Made by a program: the position numbers and the translations under genes. A DNA stretch of 64,000 nucleotides from Pelosinus sp. IPA-1 (lineage in GTDB: Bacteria; Bacillota; Negativicutes; DSM-13327), in contig NZ_BSVC01000005.1 in the NCBI RefSeq assembly GCF_030269905.1, positions 1 to 64,000 of the forward strand. Direction: 5' to 3'. Shown piece by piece: positions 16,324-24,535 of the stretch (positions are counted from its first letter, which is position 1; the number at the start of each line of letters is the position of its first letter). A model generated the notes under the pieces. That model had not been told where the DNA came from. It saw nothing but the letters and a program-made list of their open reading frames with translations, and did no database searches.

Positions 16324-17403
16324 CTATCCTTTTGGCCATTTATCCTTTGATACATTTTTAAAGATATCTTCTAATTTGTTGTAACCATCCTTAATTACAG
16401 TTTCTACTATATTCTTAGAATCCACTGCAATCGGAGTAAGTAAAATAGCTGGAACATCTTTCGTACCATTATTCACTACGCCATCTGTTTTAATTGAGTC
16501 ACCTTTGGCAAGTTTTACAGCGAGATCTGCTGCAGAGGTTGCCAGGTTCTTGATAGGCTTATACACAGTCATGGTTTGTTTGCCTTCTACGATTCTTTGA
16601 CAAGCTGCTAACTCAGCATCTTGACCGGAGATGGGAACTTTTCCACCTAAACCTTGCGCTGATAATGCTTGGATAGCGCCACCTGCCGTACTATCATTTG
16701 AAGCAACAACAGCATCAATCTTGTTGTTATTCGCAGTCAAAGCATTCTCCATAATCTTCAATGCTTCTTCTGGCAGCCAATCCTTGGCCCATTGGTCTCC
16801 GACCACTGTAATGTCACCTTTGTCAATTAAGGGTTTTAAAATATTCATTTGTCCTTGACGGAACATCTTAGCGTTATTATCGGTAGGTGACCCCCCCATC
16901 AAAAAGTAATTTCCTTTAGGAGCTTCCTTTATGACTGCTTGGGCCTGCAATTCGCCAACTTTGATATTATCAAAGGATATATAGTAATCAACATCGGACT
17001 TAGTTATGAGACGATCATAAGCTAATACCTTAACACCAGCTTTATGAGCCTGTTCAATAATTGGTGCAATAGCCTCCCCATTGTGAGGAATAATAACTAA
17101 CACATTGATACCTTGAGATATTAGATTTTCACATTGAGAAAATTGCGTTTGGTCATCACCATTCGCAGACTGAACAACAACTTCCGCACCTAATTCTTTG
17201 GCTTTTTGTACAAAAAGATCACGATCATGCTGCCATCTTTCTAGCCTCAAGTCATCCATACTAACACCGATTTTAATCGTTTTACTTTTTGGAGCCTCCT
17301 TGGAAGTAGTCGCCTCCTGTTTGGTACATCCAACCACCCCTAGTAAGGAAATAATACAAATCGCTACCAAAAGAACTAATCTTACATTTTTACCTTTAAA
17401 CAC
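16324..17403 (-). CDS. xylF: D-xylose-binding lipoprotein XylF
   Basis: Substrate-binding protein (359 aa) of the xylose importer. It has a lipoprotein signal: a basic start (FKGKNVR), hydrophobic stretch, and lipobox VVGC at about residue 26. Periplasmic-binding-protein segments include KIGVSMDDLRLERWQHDRD, VKVLAYDRLITKSDVDYYIS and AVVASNDSTAGGAIQALSAQ, close to XylF. The GTG at 17403 is chosen because GGAGGG lies 7 bases upstream; the longer TTG start would swallow it. It follows xylA and begins the transport part of the operon. Confidence 0.93.
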   Translation of the reverse strand: MFKGKNVRLVLLVAICIISLLGVVGCTKQEATTSKEAPKSKTIKIGVSMDDLRLERWQHDRDLFVQKAKELGAEVVVQSANGDDQTQFSQCENLISQGINVLVIIPHNGEAIAPIIEQAHKAGVKVLAYDRLITKSDVDYYISFDNIKVGELQAQAVIKEAPKGNYFLMGGSPTDNNAKMFRQGQMNILKPLIDKGDITVVGDQWAKDWLPEEALKIMENALTANNNKIDAVVASNDSTAGGAIQALSAQGLGGKVPISGQDAELAACQRIVEGKQTMTVYKPIKNLATSAADLAVKLAKGDSIKTDGVVNNGTKDVPAILLTPIAVDSKNIVETVIKDGYNKLEDIFKNVSKDKWPKG

Positions 17404-17540
17404 AGTGCTTCCCTCCAACTATTTTATGATTCTAAAAATAATGAGATGGATTTTATATCGCCTCCTATGTGAATCATTTTTACCTAAGGCGCTGCGACGC
17501 TAAATATAGCATCCCGGCAGCCGTTGATTCCATTGGCCTT

Positions 17541-18854
17541 TTAGACTTCTAAAAGATATTGATTCAGAATCGATTTTATTTTTTCTTGTCGCCCTGATTG
17601 ATTGTTTATCCTTTGATTTTCCATTGCATACTTTTCTAATGTATGAAAATCAGCATTCCCTGAAACGATAGCAAGACCTATGCCCTCTGTAAAACTATGA
17701 TAGCGATCAGCAAGAACATCTTCAAAAACTCTATCTTCAATGAGTTTCTGCGCAACTTTTAACCCTCTAGCAAAACTATCCATTCCAGCGATATGAGCAT
17801 AAAATAGATCATCCGTATCAATCGATCCTCGTCTTGGCTTGGCATCGAAATTAAGTCCCCCCTTGCCCAAGCCGCCATTCTTCAAAATTTCATACATTGC
17901 TAAGGTTGTTTCGTACATATCTGTGGGAAACTCGTCTGTATCCCAACCTAGCAATAAATCTCCCTGGTTAGCATCCACCGATCCAAGAATACCATTAATT
18001 CTGCACCATCTAAGTTCATGTTGGAAGTTATGACCTGCAAGTGTAGCATGATTGGCCTCAATATTCATCTTAAAGTGTTCCAGCAAACCATATCTTTCTA
18101 AGAATGCCACCGCTGCTGCTGCATCAAAATCATATTGATGTTTGGTAGGTTCTTTTGGTTTGGGCTCAATTAAAAACTGTCCTGTAAAGCCAATCTCCTT
18201 GGCATAAGCAACAGCCATATGGAAAAATTTAGCTAAATTATCTAATTCTAATTGAAGATCAGTATTAAGCAGAGTCTCGTAGCCTTCTCTACCACCCCAA
18301 AACACATAATTTTCTGCCCCTAACTCCTTCCCAACTTCTAAGCCTTTTTTTACCTGTGCCGCACTATAAGCAAAAACATCCGCATTGCAACTCGTAGCTG
18401 CTCCATGGACAAAACGAGGATGGGAGAAAAGATTGGCCGTATTCCAAAGTAATTTTGTCTTACTTGTTTTCATATATTCCTTAATCATAGTTACCATTGT
18501 ATCTAAGTTTTTATTTGTCTCTTGTAAGGTACTTCCCTCAGGAGCTATATCTCGATCATGAAAGGCAAAAAAAGGGACATTTAACTTCTCAAATAATTCA
18601 AAAGCTGCTTCGACCCTTACTTTCGCTTTATCCATTCCCGTATACTGATCCCATGGTCTGGTCATCGTCGCTGCACCGAAGGGATCGGCCCCCTCAGCCG
18701 TAAAGGTATGCCAATAAGCAACTGAAAACCGTAATTGTTCTTCCATGGTTTTCCCAGCCACTATTTCTTCTGGATTATAGTATTTAAACGCCAATGGATT
18801 TTTTGATTTAGCACCTTCATAGGCAATCTTTGTTACATTCGCAAAATAAGTCAT
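17541..18854 (-). CDS. xylA: Xylose isomerase
   Basis: Converts D-xylose to D-xylulose (437 aa, the usual class II length of about 440). Catalytic and metal-binding motifs are intact: [13 protein letters not shown] (about 95-107, the ring-opening His), [10 protein letters not shown] (about 185-194), [37 protein letters not shown] and [10 protein letters not shown]. Ribosome site GGAGGATATAAG precedes ATG. It is 18 bases after xylB, so one transcript xylB-xylA, and then xylFGH on the same strand. Confidence 0.98.
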   Translation of the reverse strand: MTYFANVTKIAYEGAKSKNPLAFKYYNPEEIVAGKTMEEQLRFSVAYWHTFTAEGADPFGAATMTRPWDQYTGMDKAKVRVEAAFELFEKLNVPFFAFHDRDIAPEGSTLQETNKNLDTMVTMIKEYMKTSKTKLLWNTANLFSHPRFVHGAATSCNADVFAYSAAQVKKGLEVGKELGAENYVFWGGREGYETLLNTDLQLELDNLAKFFHMAVAYAKEIGFTGQFLIEPKPKEPTKHQYDFDAAAAVAFLERYGLLEHFKMNIEANHATLAGHNFQHELRWCRINGILGSVDANQGDLLLGWDTDEFPTDMYETTLAMYEILKNGGLGKGGLNFDAKPRRGSIDTDDLFYAHIAGMDSFARGLKVAQKLIEDRVFEDVLADRYHSFTEGIGLAIVSGNADFHTLEKYAMENQRINNQSGRQEKIKSILNQYLLEV

Positions 18855-18871
18855 CTTATATCCTCCATTTT

Positions 18872-20368
18872 TTAAATCGTTACGTGCAATACTTCAAAAG
18901 TATCTTTTAATGTTTTATACAGTCCACGATATACAGGGTACATGTCATTGTATTTTTTCACATGCTCTAAGATAGGCTCTATACTATCTAAAGTTTTAAT
19001 GGTCGCTTCACAGGCGTTTTCGACATTGGTAAATACCCCTGCACCTACTGCCGCTAAAATAGCCGCACCAAAGGCGGGCCCTTCAACCGAATTGACAACA
19101 TCGACGCGTAAGTTAAGAATATCTGCTAATATTTGGCGCCATAGAATACTGTTTGCTCCCCCTCCGCTCACCCTAATAGCTTGAATGGAAATGTTTTGTT
19201 CCCGCGTTATTTCTAGGGAGTCCCTTAGACCAAAAGCTACCCCTTCTAAGATTGCCCGTGTCATATGTCCTCGTTTATGAGACATACTCAGTCCGATAAA
19301 AGTCCCCTTAGCATAAGGATCACTATAAGGTGTACGTTCACCCATTAAATAAGGAAGAAATAATAAACCCTCACTCCCCGGTGAAACCATCTTTGCCTCT
19401 TCCAATAGTGTTTTAAAACCGTCCTCTCCTAACTGACAAACCTCTTCAACCCACCATTTAAGACAAGACGCAGCCGACAACATAACGCCCATAACATGCC
19501 ATTTCCCATTGGCATGACAAAAGGAGTGAAGACGGTTCTGAACATCCACAGCGTAATTCTCCTGACAAGCAAACACCACCCCTGACGTTCCCAAAGCTAC
19601 AGACGCAACACCTGCCGACACAACGCCAGCCCCAACTGCGCCACAAGCTTGATCTCCACCGCCGCCAACTACGGGAGTTCCTAGGCGTAACCTAGTTTCT
19701 GAAGCTGCCCGGGAGTTTATCTTGCCAGTTACTTGATCTGATTCATAGCACTTCGGTAACACGTTTTCACGCAAACCTAGTACTTGCAGCATTTCTGGGG
19801 ACCAACGCCGATTGGCAACATCAAAAAACAATGTACCGGAAGCATCGGATACATCTGTTGCATATTCTCCTGTTAACTGAAAACGTATATAATCCTTGGG
19901 CAGCAAAACGTGTCTTATTTTTTCATATACATCGGGACAATTTTTTCTGACCCATAACACTTTAGGAGCTGTAAAGCCTGTCAGCGCCTTATTGCCAGTA
20001 TATTCGGATAATTTTTCACCTAATTGCTTGGTGAGGTAGTCGCACTCAGCATAAGTCCTTTGATCACACCATAACAATGCAGGCATGAGAATCTGATCCT
20101 CTTCCCCTAAAAGTACTAACCCGTGCATCTGCCCACTGAGGCCAATGCTACTTATTCTTTCTCCAGCAGCACCCGATTTTTCTACGATTTCTTTAATACC
20201 TTCTTTAGCAGCTTGCCACCAGTCTTCAGGATTTTGCTCAGCCCAGCCAGGTTTAGGATAATACACAGGATAATCCTTGGACACGGTTTGAATAACTTTC
20301 CCTTCTTCACTCATCAACAATAATTTGACAGAAGATGTTCCAAGATCAATCCCTAAGAAAGCATCCAT
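18872..20368 (-). CDS. xylB: Xylulokinase
   Basis: FGGY-family kinase (498 aa) that phosphorylates D-xylulose to xylulose 5-phosphate for the pentose phosphate pathway. The N-terminal [14 protein letters not shown] (about 5-18), the substrate segment [10 protein letters not shown] (about 78-87), [16 protein letters not shown] with the catalytic Asp (about 233) and the nucleotide site [18 protein letters not shown] are present. Ribosome site GGAGGAGTAAT before ATG. First gene of the xylose operon; two XylR-type operators lie upstream. Confidence 0.97.
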   Translation of the reverse strand: MDAFLGIDLGTSSVKLLLMSEEGKVIQTVSKDYPVYYPKPGWAEQNPEDWWQAAKEGIKEIVEKSGAAGERISSIGLSGQMHGLVLLGEEDQILMPALLWCDQRTYAECDYLTKQLGEKLSEYTGNKALTGFTAPKVLWVRKNCPDVYEKIRHVLLPKDYIRFQLTGEYATDVSDASGTLFFDVANRRWSPEMLQVLGLRENVLPKCYESDQVTGKINSRAASETRLRLGTPVVGGGGDQACGAVGAGVVSAGVASVALGTSGVVFACQENYAVDVQNRLHSFCHANGKWHVMGVMLSAASCLKWWVEEVCQLGEDGFKTLLEEAKMVSPGSEGLLFLPYLMGERTPYSDPYAKGTFIGLSMSHKRGHMTRAILEGVAFGLRDSLEITREQNISIQAIRVSGGGANSILWRQILADILNLRVDVVNSVEGPAFGAAILAAVGAGVFTNVENACEATIKTLDSIEPILEHVKKYNDMYPVYRGLYKTLKDTFEVLHVTI

Positions 20369-20415
20369 ATTACTCCTCCATTCTTCCTTTATATAATTTC
20401 TTATACATCTTTCGA

Positions 20416-20442
20416 CTTAATTTGTTGTTTGTACAAACTAAG
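20416..20442. promoter_or_regulatory. XylR-type operator upstream of xylB (site 1)
   Basis: CTTAATTTGTTGTTTGTACAAACTAAG-type 27-bp imperfect palindrome, described by its halves CTTAATTTG and CAAACTAAG. It matches the Bacillus xylO pattern (TTAGTTTGTT ... AACAAACTAA). It lies about 50 bases before the xylB start. Confidence 0.85.
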
Positions 20443-20454
20443 TTAAGTTAAAAA

Positions 20455-20481
20455 AATAGTTTGTTGTATGGATAAACTATT
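20455..20481. promoter_or_regulatory. XylR-type operator upstream of xylB (site 2)
   Basis: Halves AATAGTTTGTTG and ATAAACTATT form a second palindrome, centred 39 bases from site 1. Two sites in tandem suggest cooperative repression of xylB. Confidence 0.85.
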
Positions 20482-20600
20482 TCAACGTTAGTTAAAAAAT
20501 TCCTGCAAGGATTATCTTTTTACAACTTATTTTTTTCATAGTCACTCTTTATAGATCCTTACCACCTATTTTTGTAAGGATCTATAAACGAGAAACATTA

Positions 20601-21770
20601 CTACACTACAGGCGAAGCATAAAGTCTGGATATGACCAGCGCTGCGGCCCCCATAGCACAAGCGTGCATATTAAGCTCAGAAGAGAGTATTTTTACAGAA
20701 TAATATTTAGAAGCAAAACAACGGAGTTCAACTTCTTTGCGAAGTTCATCCATAAGTATATCACCTACTAAAGGCAACGTATTTCCGATTATCACGATTT
20801 CAGGATTAAAAGCATTAATTAGATTGGCTACACCAATTCCCAAGTACTTTCCTACATATTTAAACCCTTCTTGAGCAGCGTCATCCCCATTTGTTGCTAA
20901 ATCAATAAGATCGAAAACGCTTAACGATTCTACAGAAGTATGCTTTTGCATGTATCGAAATAATGCCTTTTCTGATGCATACTCTTCCCAGCAGCCGTGA
21001 TTTCCACAGGAACAAGTCATGCCATTTAGCTCAACCGTCATATGACCAATTTCACCAGCCAATCCCTGTGAACCCCGATACACTTCGTTGTTAATGACAA
21101 TTCCCGCTCCAATGCCAGTTCCAGCGCTAACATATAATAGATCTGTCGCTTTTTTGCCTGAGCCAAACCACTTCTCACCAATCGCCCCTGCATTTGCTTC
21201 GTTATCAATAAATACGGGGACTTGGAATCTAGTTTCAACAATCTCTTTAAGCTTAACGTCTGTCCAGCATAAATTAGGTGCTGACAGAATATGACCCTGT
21301 TCATAATTTACAATACCAGGAACACCAATCCCTATACCAATAACGCCACGCACAGAAGGCGGTGCATTTTTAATGGCTTCTTCTATTAATTGAAAGAGAT
21401 CATCAATTCTCTGTAAAGAGGAATTACCATTCTTCTTTACACTAATACGTCTTTCCCAAATTATTTCTCCCGCGAAATTCGTTAGTACGCTCAAGATATA
21501 GTTTACGCCAAGGTCTATACCTATAATATTTCCTACCTCTTTATTAATAGAAAGATGTACTGGCTTGCGTCCACCCTGTGATTCTCCCGTCCCGGTTTCC
21601 ATAATAAGTTCTTCTGCCAGCAATTCATCTACTAAAGCCGAAACTGTGGATTTATTCAGACCAGTCACTTTTGCTATCTCCGCTCTAGAAATTGGTTTCT
21701 TTTTATATATAGTATTTAGAGCTATGGCTTTATTAATTTGTTTTACTAAAATTTGATCAGCAGTTATCAT
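20601..21770 (-). CDS. xylR: Xylose operon repressor XylR, ROK family
   Basis: Repressor of 389 aa. The N-terminal winged helix (about 15-65) contains ISRAEIAKVTGLNKSTVSAL. The ROK domain follows, with the sugar-kinase-like GIDLGVNYIL (about 82-91), DNEANAGAIGEKW, YVSAGTGIGAGIVIN and the zinc motif CSCGNHGCWEEYAS (about 254-267). It is encoded just upstream of xylB on the same strand. Palindromes matching xylO flank it on both sides, so it probably represses xylB-xylA-xylFGH and itself, relieved by xylose. Confidence 0.95.
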   Translation of the reverse strand: MITADQILVKQINKAIALNTIYKKKPISRAEIAKVTGLNKSTVSALVDELLAEELIMETGTGESQGGRKPVHLSINKEVGNIIGIDLGVNYILSVLTNFAGEIIWERRISVKKNGNSSLQRIDDLFQLIEEAIKNAPPSVRGVIGIGIGVPGIVNYEQGHILSAPNLCWTDVKLKEIVETRFQVPVFIDNEANAGAIGEKWFGSGKKATDLLYVSAGTGIGAGIVINNEVYRGSQGLAGEIGHMTVELNGMTCSCGNHGCWEEYASEKALFRYMQKHTSVESLSVFDLIDLATNGDDAAQEGFKYVGKYLGIGVANLINAFNPEIVIIGNTLPLVGDILMDELRKEVELRCFASKYYSVKILSSELNMHACAMGAAALVISRLYASPVV

Positions 21771-21827
21771 ATCTCACTCTACCTGTCTTTTTATTGTTAT
21801 TTCTTGTTTTCAAGCATATAATCTAAT

Positions 21828-21856
21828 ATTTAGTTTGTATATCCAACAAACTAAAT
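21828..21856. promoter_or_regulatory. XylR-type operator upstream of xylR (site 3)
   Basis: TTTAGTTTGTATA and CCAACAAACTAAA form a near-perfect palindrome 58-86 bases before xylR. It suggests autoregulation. Confidence 0.85.
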
Positions 21857-21911
21857 TTCTTCAGCAATATCCCTATTTCCTGCTTTTCAAAAGATATTAT
21901 TTTCCTTTTTA

Positions 21912-22041
21912 TAAAGAAGACTTGATTCAGATGGAGTTTTTAACTCCATCTGAATCTTAGTCGCACTTATCCAGGGACTTAGCCGCTCTTAACTCCCACT
22001 ATAGAATATGGGAGTCTTAGAGCGGTTTAGTCATCGGATAA
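21912..22041 (+). repeat. Family A 130-bp structured repeat, copy 3
   Basis: Third A copy. It has one extra T in the first loop (GAGTTTTTAACTC) and one base less in the second (CACTATAG), so total length stays 130. Both arms keep perfect pairing. It lies between xylR and the L,D-transpeptidase gene. Confidence 0.93.
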
Positions 22042-22104
22042 AGAGAAAAGGGTCTTCCGTTTAACAGCTTTAACATCAGCAAATGTTATGTTTTTTCTGG
22101 TTCA

Positions 22105-22148
22105 CAAAAAACCAGCTAACCAAAGTAAAGCTTAGTTAGCTGGCTTTT
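22105..22148 (-). terminator. Terminator after the L,D-transpeptidase gene
   Basis: CCAGCTAAC and GTTAGCTGG form a stem; on the minus strand it is followed by TTTTTTGTG. Confidence 0.85.
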
Positions 22149-22161
22149 CTATAAGTTCTAA

Positions 22162-22497
22162 TTATTTTAAGATCCTTACTGGTGTACCTAATGGAACGAT
22201 TCGAGATAGTTCTAGTACGTCTTTATTATACATTCGAATACAACCATGAGAGACAACACGACCAATTGAAGATGGGTCATTGGTTCCATGAATGCCATAG
22301 TGAGGTCTACTCAACCCCATCCACATTGCACCAAAGGGACCGCCCGGATTCGGTGCTTTATTAATAATAGAATAGGTACCAGTCGGCGTTGGGGTAACCA
22401 TTTTACCAATACCCACTGGATAATACTTAACAGCTGAGCCACCTTGATAAAGTACTAGTTGTTTGGCTGACAAGTTTACAATAATTGAATACGCCAC
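22162..22497 (-). CDS. L,D-transpeptidase, YkuD domain
   Basis: Minimal YkuD-type L,D-transpeptidase (about 111 aa) that would form 3-3 cross-links or modify peptidoglycan. The catalytic pattern is intact: [14 protein letters not shown] followed by [17 protein letters not shown], with the Cys nucleophile at about residue 85. The start is placed at a GTG at 22497 because AGGAGG lies 9 bases upstream; a longer ATG start at 22521 would contain that site. No signal peptide or LysM domain is visible, so how it reaches the wall is unclear; such short versions are common in spore formers. Confidence 0.88.
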   Translation of the reverse strand: MAYSIIVNLSAKQLVLYQGGSAVKYYPVGIGKMVTPTPTGTYSIINKAPNPGGPFGAMWMGLSRPHYGIHGTNDPSSIGRVVSHGCIRMYNKDVLELSRIVPLGTPVRILK

Positions 22498-22564
22498 ATC
22501 TATCCACCTCCTCTTTAGCATATGCGAAAACTATGTTAACGCTAACTAAAGTAAGGTGCTAAGA

Positions 22565-22867
22565 TTATTTATCTTGCAACATACCAATCATTTCTTTAAT
22601 TAAATCTTTTGCTAGCAACGCATTCATTAAGTGGTCCTGGGCATGCACTAATAATAGACTGACTTCTTGTTTTTCCCCCTGTGCCTCCAATTGTAATAGA
22701 TTGGTCTGCATAGCATGTGCTTTTTGTAATTCCTTGGTGGCATCATCAAGCCGTTCTGCTGCGTCTTTATGTTTACCCGAACGCGCTGCCGTTAATGCCT
22801 CAAAGCAATAACTACGCGCATTGCCCGCATGCAAAATGATGGTAAAAATAACTTGTTCTCTTTCCAC
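22565..22867 (-). CDS. celC: PTS lactose/cellobiose-family EIIA (operon 1)
   Basis: Cytoplasmic phosphocarrier (100 aa) of a lactose/chitobiose-class PTS. Helical bundle with the active-site histidine in LLLVHAQDHLMNALLAKDLI (His about 75-79) and the N-terminal IILHAGNARSYCFEALTAA. GTG start with GAGGGAGG upstream. Last gene of the operon regulator-EIIC-EIIB-EIIA. Likely substrate is a beta-glucoside or chitobiose; the family alone does not say which. Paralogue of the EIIA at 29.2 kb. Confidence 0.93.
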   Translation of the reverse strand: MEREQVIFTIILHAGNARSYCFEALTAARSGKHKDAAERLDDATKELQKAHAMQTNLLQLEAQGEKQEVSLLLVHAQDHLMNALLAKDLIKEMIGMLQDK

Positions 22868-22868
22868 C

Positions 22869-23198
22869 TTATACCTCCCTCAGATCCTGTTCCTGTTTCA
22901 CCAGGCTAAAGGCTTGTTCTAAAACACCAATAGCATCAACACGACCATAGTTAATCCCATTGATTACGGCACATCCCTTTTTCCTTGACGTAGCTAATGC
23001 CTTAATATATTTCTCTTTGTAACAAATCTGTGGTGCAATGAGCACTACATCATAGTTGTTTATATACTTCTCCATTTCATCAACAGAACAAGCAAAAATG
23101 TCCATATTATTTATCTGCTGTTTTTCTCTCTCTGCCTTCATTTTACTCATCAAAAGTCCTGTTGACATACCTGATGCACATACTAATAAAATATTCAT
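22869..23198 (-). CDS. celA: PTS lactose/cellobiose-family EIIB (operon 1)
   Basis: EIIB component (109 aa) that passes phosphate from EIIA to the sugar. The active-site cysteine is in the N-terminal P-loop ILLVCASGMSTGLLMSKM (Cys7). The rest shows the family's VVLIAPQICYKEKYIK and CAVINGINYGRVDAIGVLEQA. Ribosome site AAGGAGACTACC. One base separates it from the EIIA start, so the pair is translationally coupled. Confidence 0.94.
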   Translation of the reverse strand: MNILLVCASGMSTGLLMSKMKAEREKQQINNMDIFACSVDEMEKYINNYDVVLIAPQICYKEKYIKALATSRKKGCAVINGINYGRVDAIGVLEQAFSLVKQEQDLREV

Positions 23199-23235
23199 GG
23201 TAGTCTCCTTTTAGTTTAACGTTACTTAATTGTTA

Positions 23236-24510
23236 CTACTTGCCACAGATAGATTGCTCTTGTTCTTCCTTAACTTTGGCATTATCCCATATTTTTAAAA
23301 AGGGATAATAAATGATCCCAGCAATAATAAAATTTAAAACTTGCAGCGCTATCCCCTTCCAGTCTCCCGTTACCAAAAAACCACTGACAAAAGCAGGAGT
23401 CGTCCAGGGAGCCAAAGCATAGGGTTTGGCAACGATTCCCGAATTCATAAATACAAAAGTAGTCATTACACAAACCAAGGGAGCGATAATAAAGGGAATC
23501 ATCATAATTGGATTCATTACGATCGGCATACCAAATGTAATTGGTTCATTAATATTAAAAAAACCTGGCAAAATAGAAGTTTTGCCCAATGCTTTTAATT
23601 GGCTGGATTTTACGGTAGTAAATAATAATACTGCTAATGCTAGAGTGGTACCAGAACCACCAATAAGAATAAAAGCATCAATAAATTGTTGACAGATAAC
23701 ATTGGGAATTGCTTCACCGACACTTTTAGCCGCAGCATTTTGTTGGGTAAAAGCCAACCAAATAGGTCCCATAATTCCTGTCCCGACTAAAGCTTGGCCA
23801 TGTATTCCAAAGGCCCATAAAAGTTGAATGGCAAACACTGCGAATAATGTCGCTGGCAGCGTACCACCTAGATTTAAAAGAGGGGCCGTAACCACTTTAT
23901 TAATAACGCTAGGAATGGATAACCCTCCCACATCTGCTAACGATACATTAACTAGTAATATTATAGTTAGAATAACGAAACCAGGCAGTAAGGCTGCAAA
24001 GGATCTTCCTACGGAAACAGGAACTCCTTTTGGCATAGTAATGATAATATTCTTATTAATCATAAACCGCTGTACTTCCACCACAAATATCCCAATAATC
24101 ATAGCAACAAATAATCCTTCACTCCCCATTAATCTAGAGGCAATATTGCCATCCTTGGTTAAAGGTGAGGCTAGGAGAAACGCAGAAACGCTCAAAAGAC
24201 CCGAAGACAAGGTATCTATTTGATAGGAAGCAGCTAAGCCATAGGCCACGGAAAAAGCTGCTACCAGACCCATAATACCAAAAGTGGCACTCACTACTGC
24301 AAGCAAAGCAGCACTATAGGGGGCCACTATTTTAGCAAAGAATTCGATTGGTGGAAAGGCAAAAACCAAAAAAAACGATCCAATTAATAATAGGGGAATG
24401 GTAGCAACTACACCATCCCTGATTGCTTGCAAATGCCTGTGTTCCGAAATTTTACCTACAATCGGCAGGAAATATCTTTCAAGAAATCTAATTAGCTTAT
24501 CCAGTAACAA
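23236..24510 (-). CDS. celB: PTS lactose/cellobiose-family EIIC (operon 1)
   Basis: Membrane transporter of the PTS (about 424 aa) with about 10 membrane segments. Family motifs are the N-terminal KISEHRHLQAIRDGVVATIP (about 19-38), the sugar-site region FGIHGQALVGTGIMGPIWLA (about 232-252) and FFNINEPITFGMPIVMNPIM (about 318-337). The start is uncertain: TTG at 24510 lies only 3 bases after AGGAGG. It starts 25 bases after the LevR-type regulator stop, so regulator and transporter share an operon. Confidence 0.92.
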   Translation of the reverse strand: MLLDKLIRFLERYFLPIVGKISEHRHLQAIRDGVVATIPLLLIGSFFLVFAFPPIEFFAKIVAPYSAALLAVVSATFGIMGLVAAFSVAYGLAASYQIDTLSSGLLSVSAFLLASPLTKDGNIASRLMGSEGLFVAMIIGIFVVEVQRFMINKNIIITMPKGVPVSVGRSFAALLPGFVILTIILLVNVSLADVGGLSIPSVINKVVTAPLLNLGGTLPATLFAVFAIQLLWAFGIHGQALVGTGIMGPIWLAFTQQNAAAKSVGEAIPNVICQQFIDAFILIGGSGTTLALAVLLFTTVKSSQLKALGKTSILPGFFNINEPITFGMPIVMNPIMMIPFIIAPLVCVMTTFVFMNSGIVAKPYALAPWTTPAFVSGFLVTGDWKGIALQVLNFIIAGIIYYPFLKIWDNAKVKEEQEQSICGK

Positions 24511-24535
24511 ACACCTCCTAACCCATATAAGCTGG

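Noticed and set aside
4313-22041. Family A/B repeats as CRISPR or insertion-sequence remnants
   Set aside because: Copies are single, far apart and have no spacers; no transposase, terminal inverted repeats or target duplications are visible.
22540-22556. Catabolite-response element (TGTTAACGCTAACT) beside the PTS operon
   Set aside because: One mismatch in a loosely defined motif, and located after EIIA and before an unrelated gene, so position does not fit control of either.
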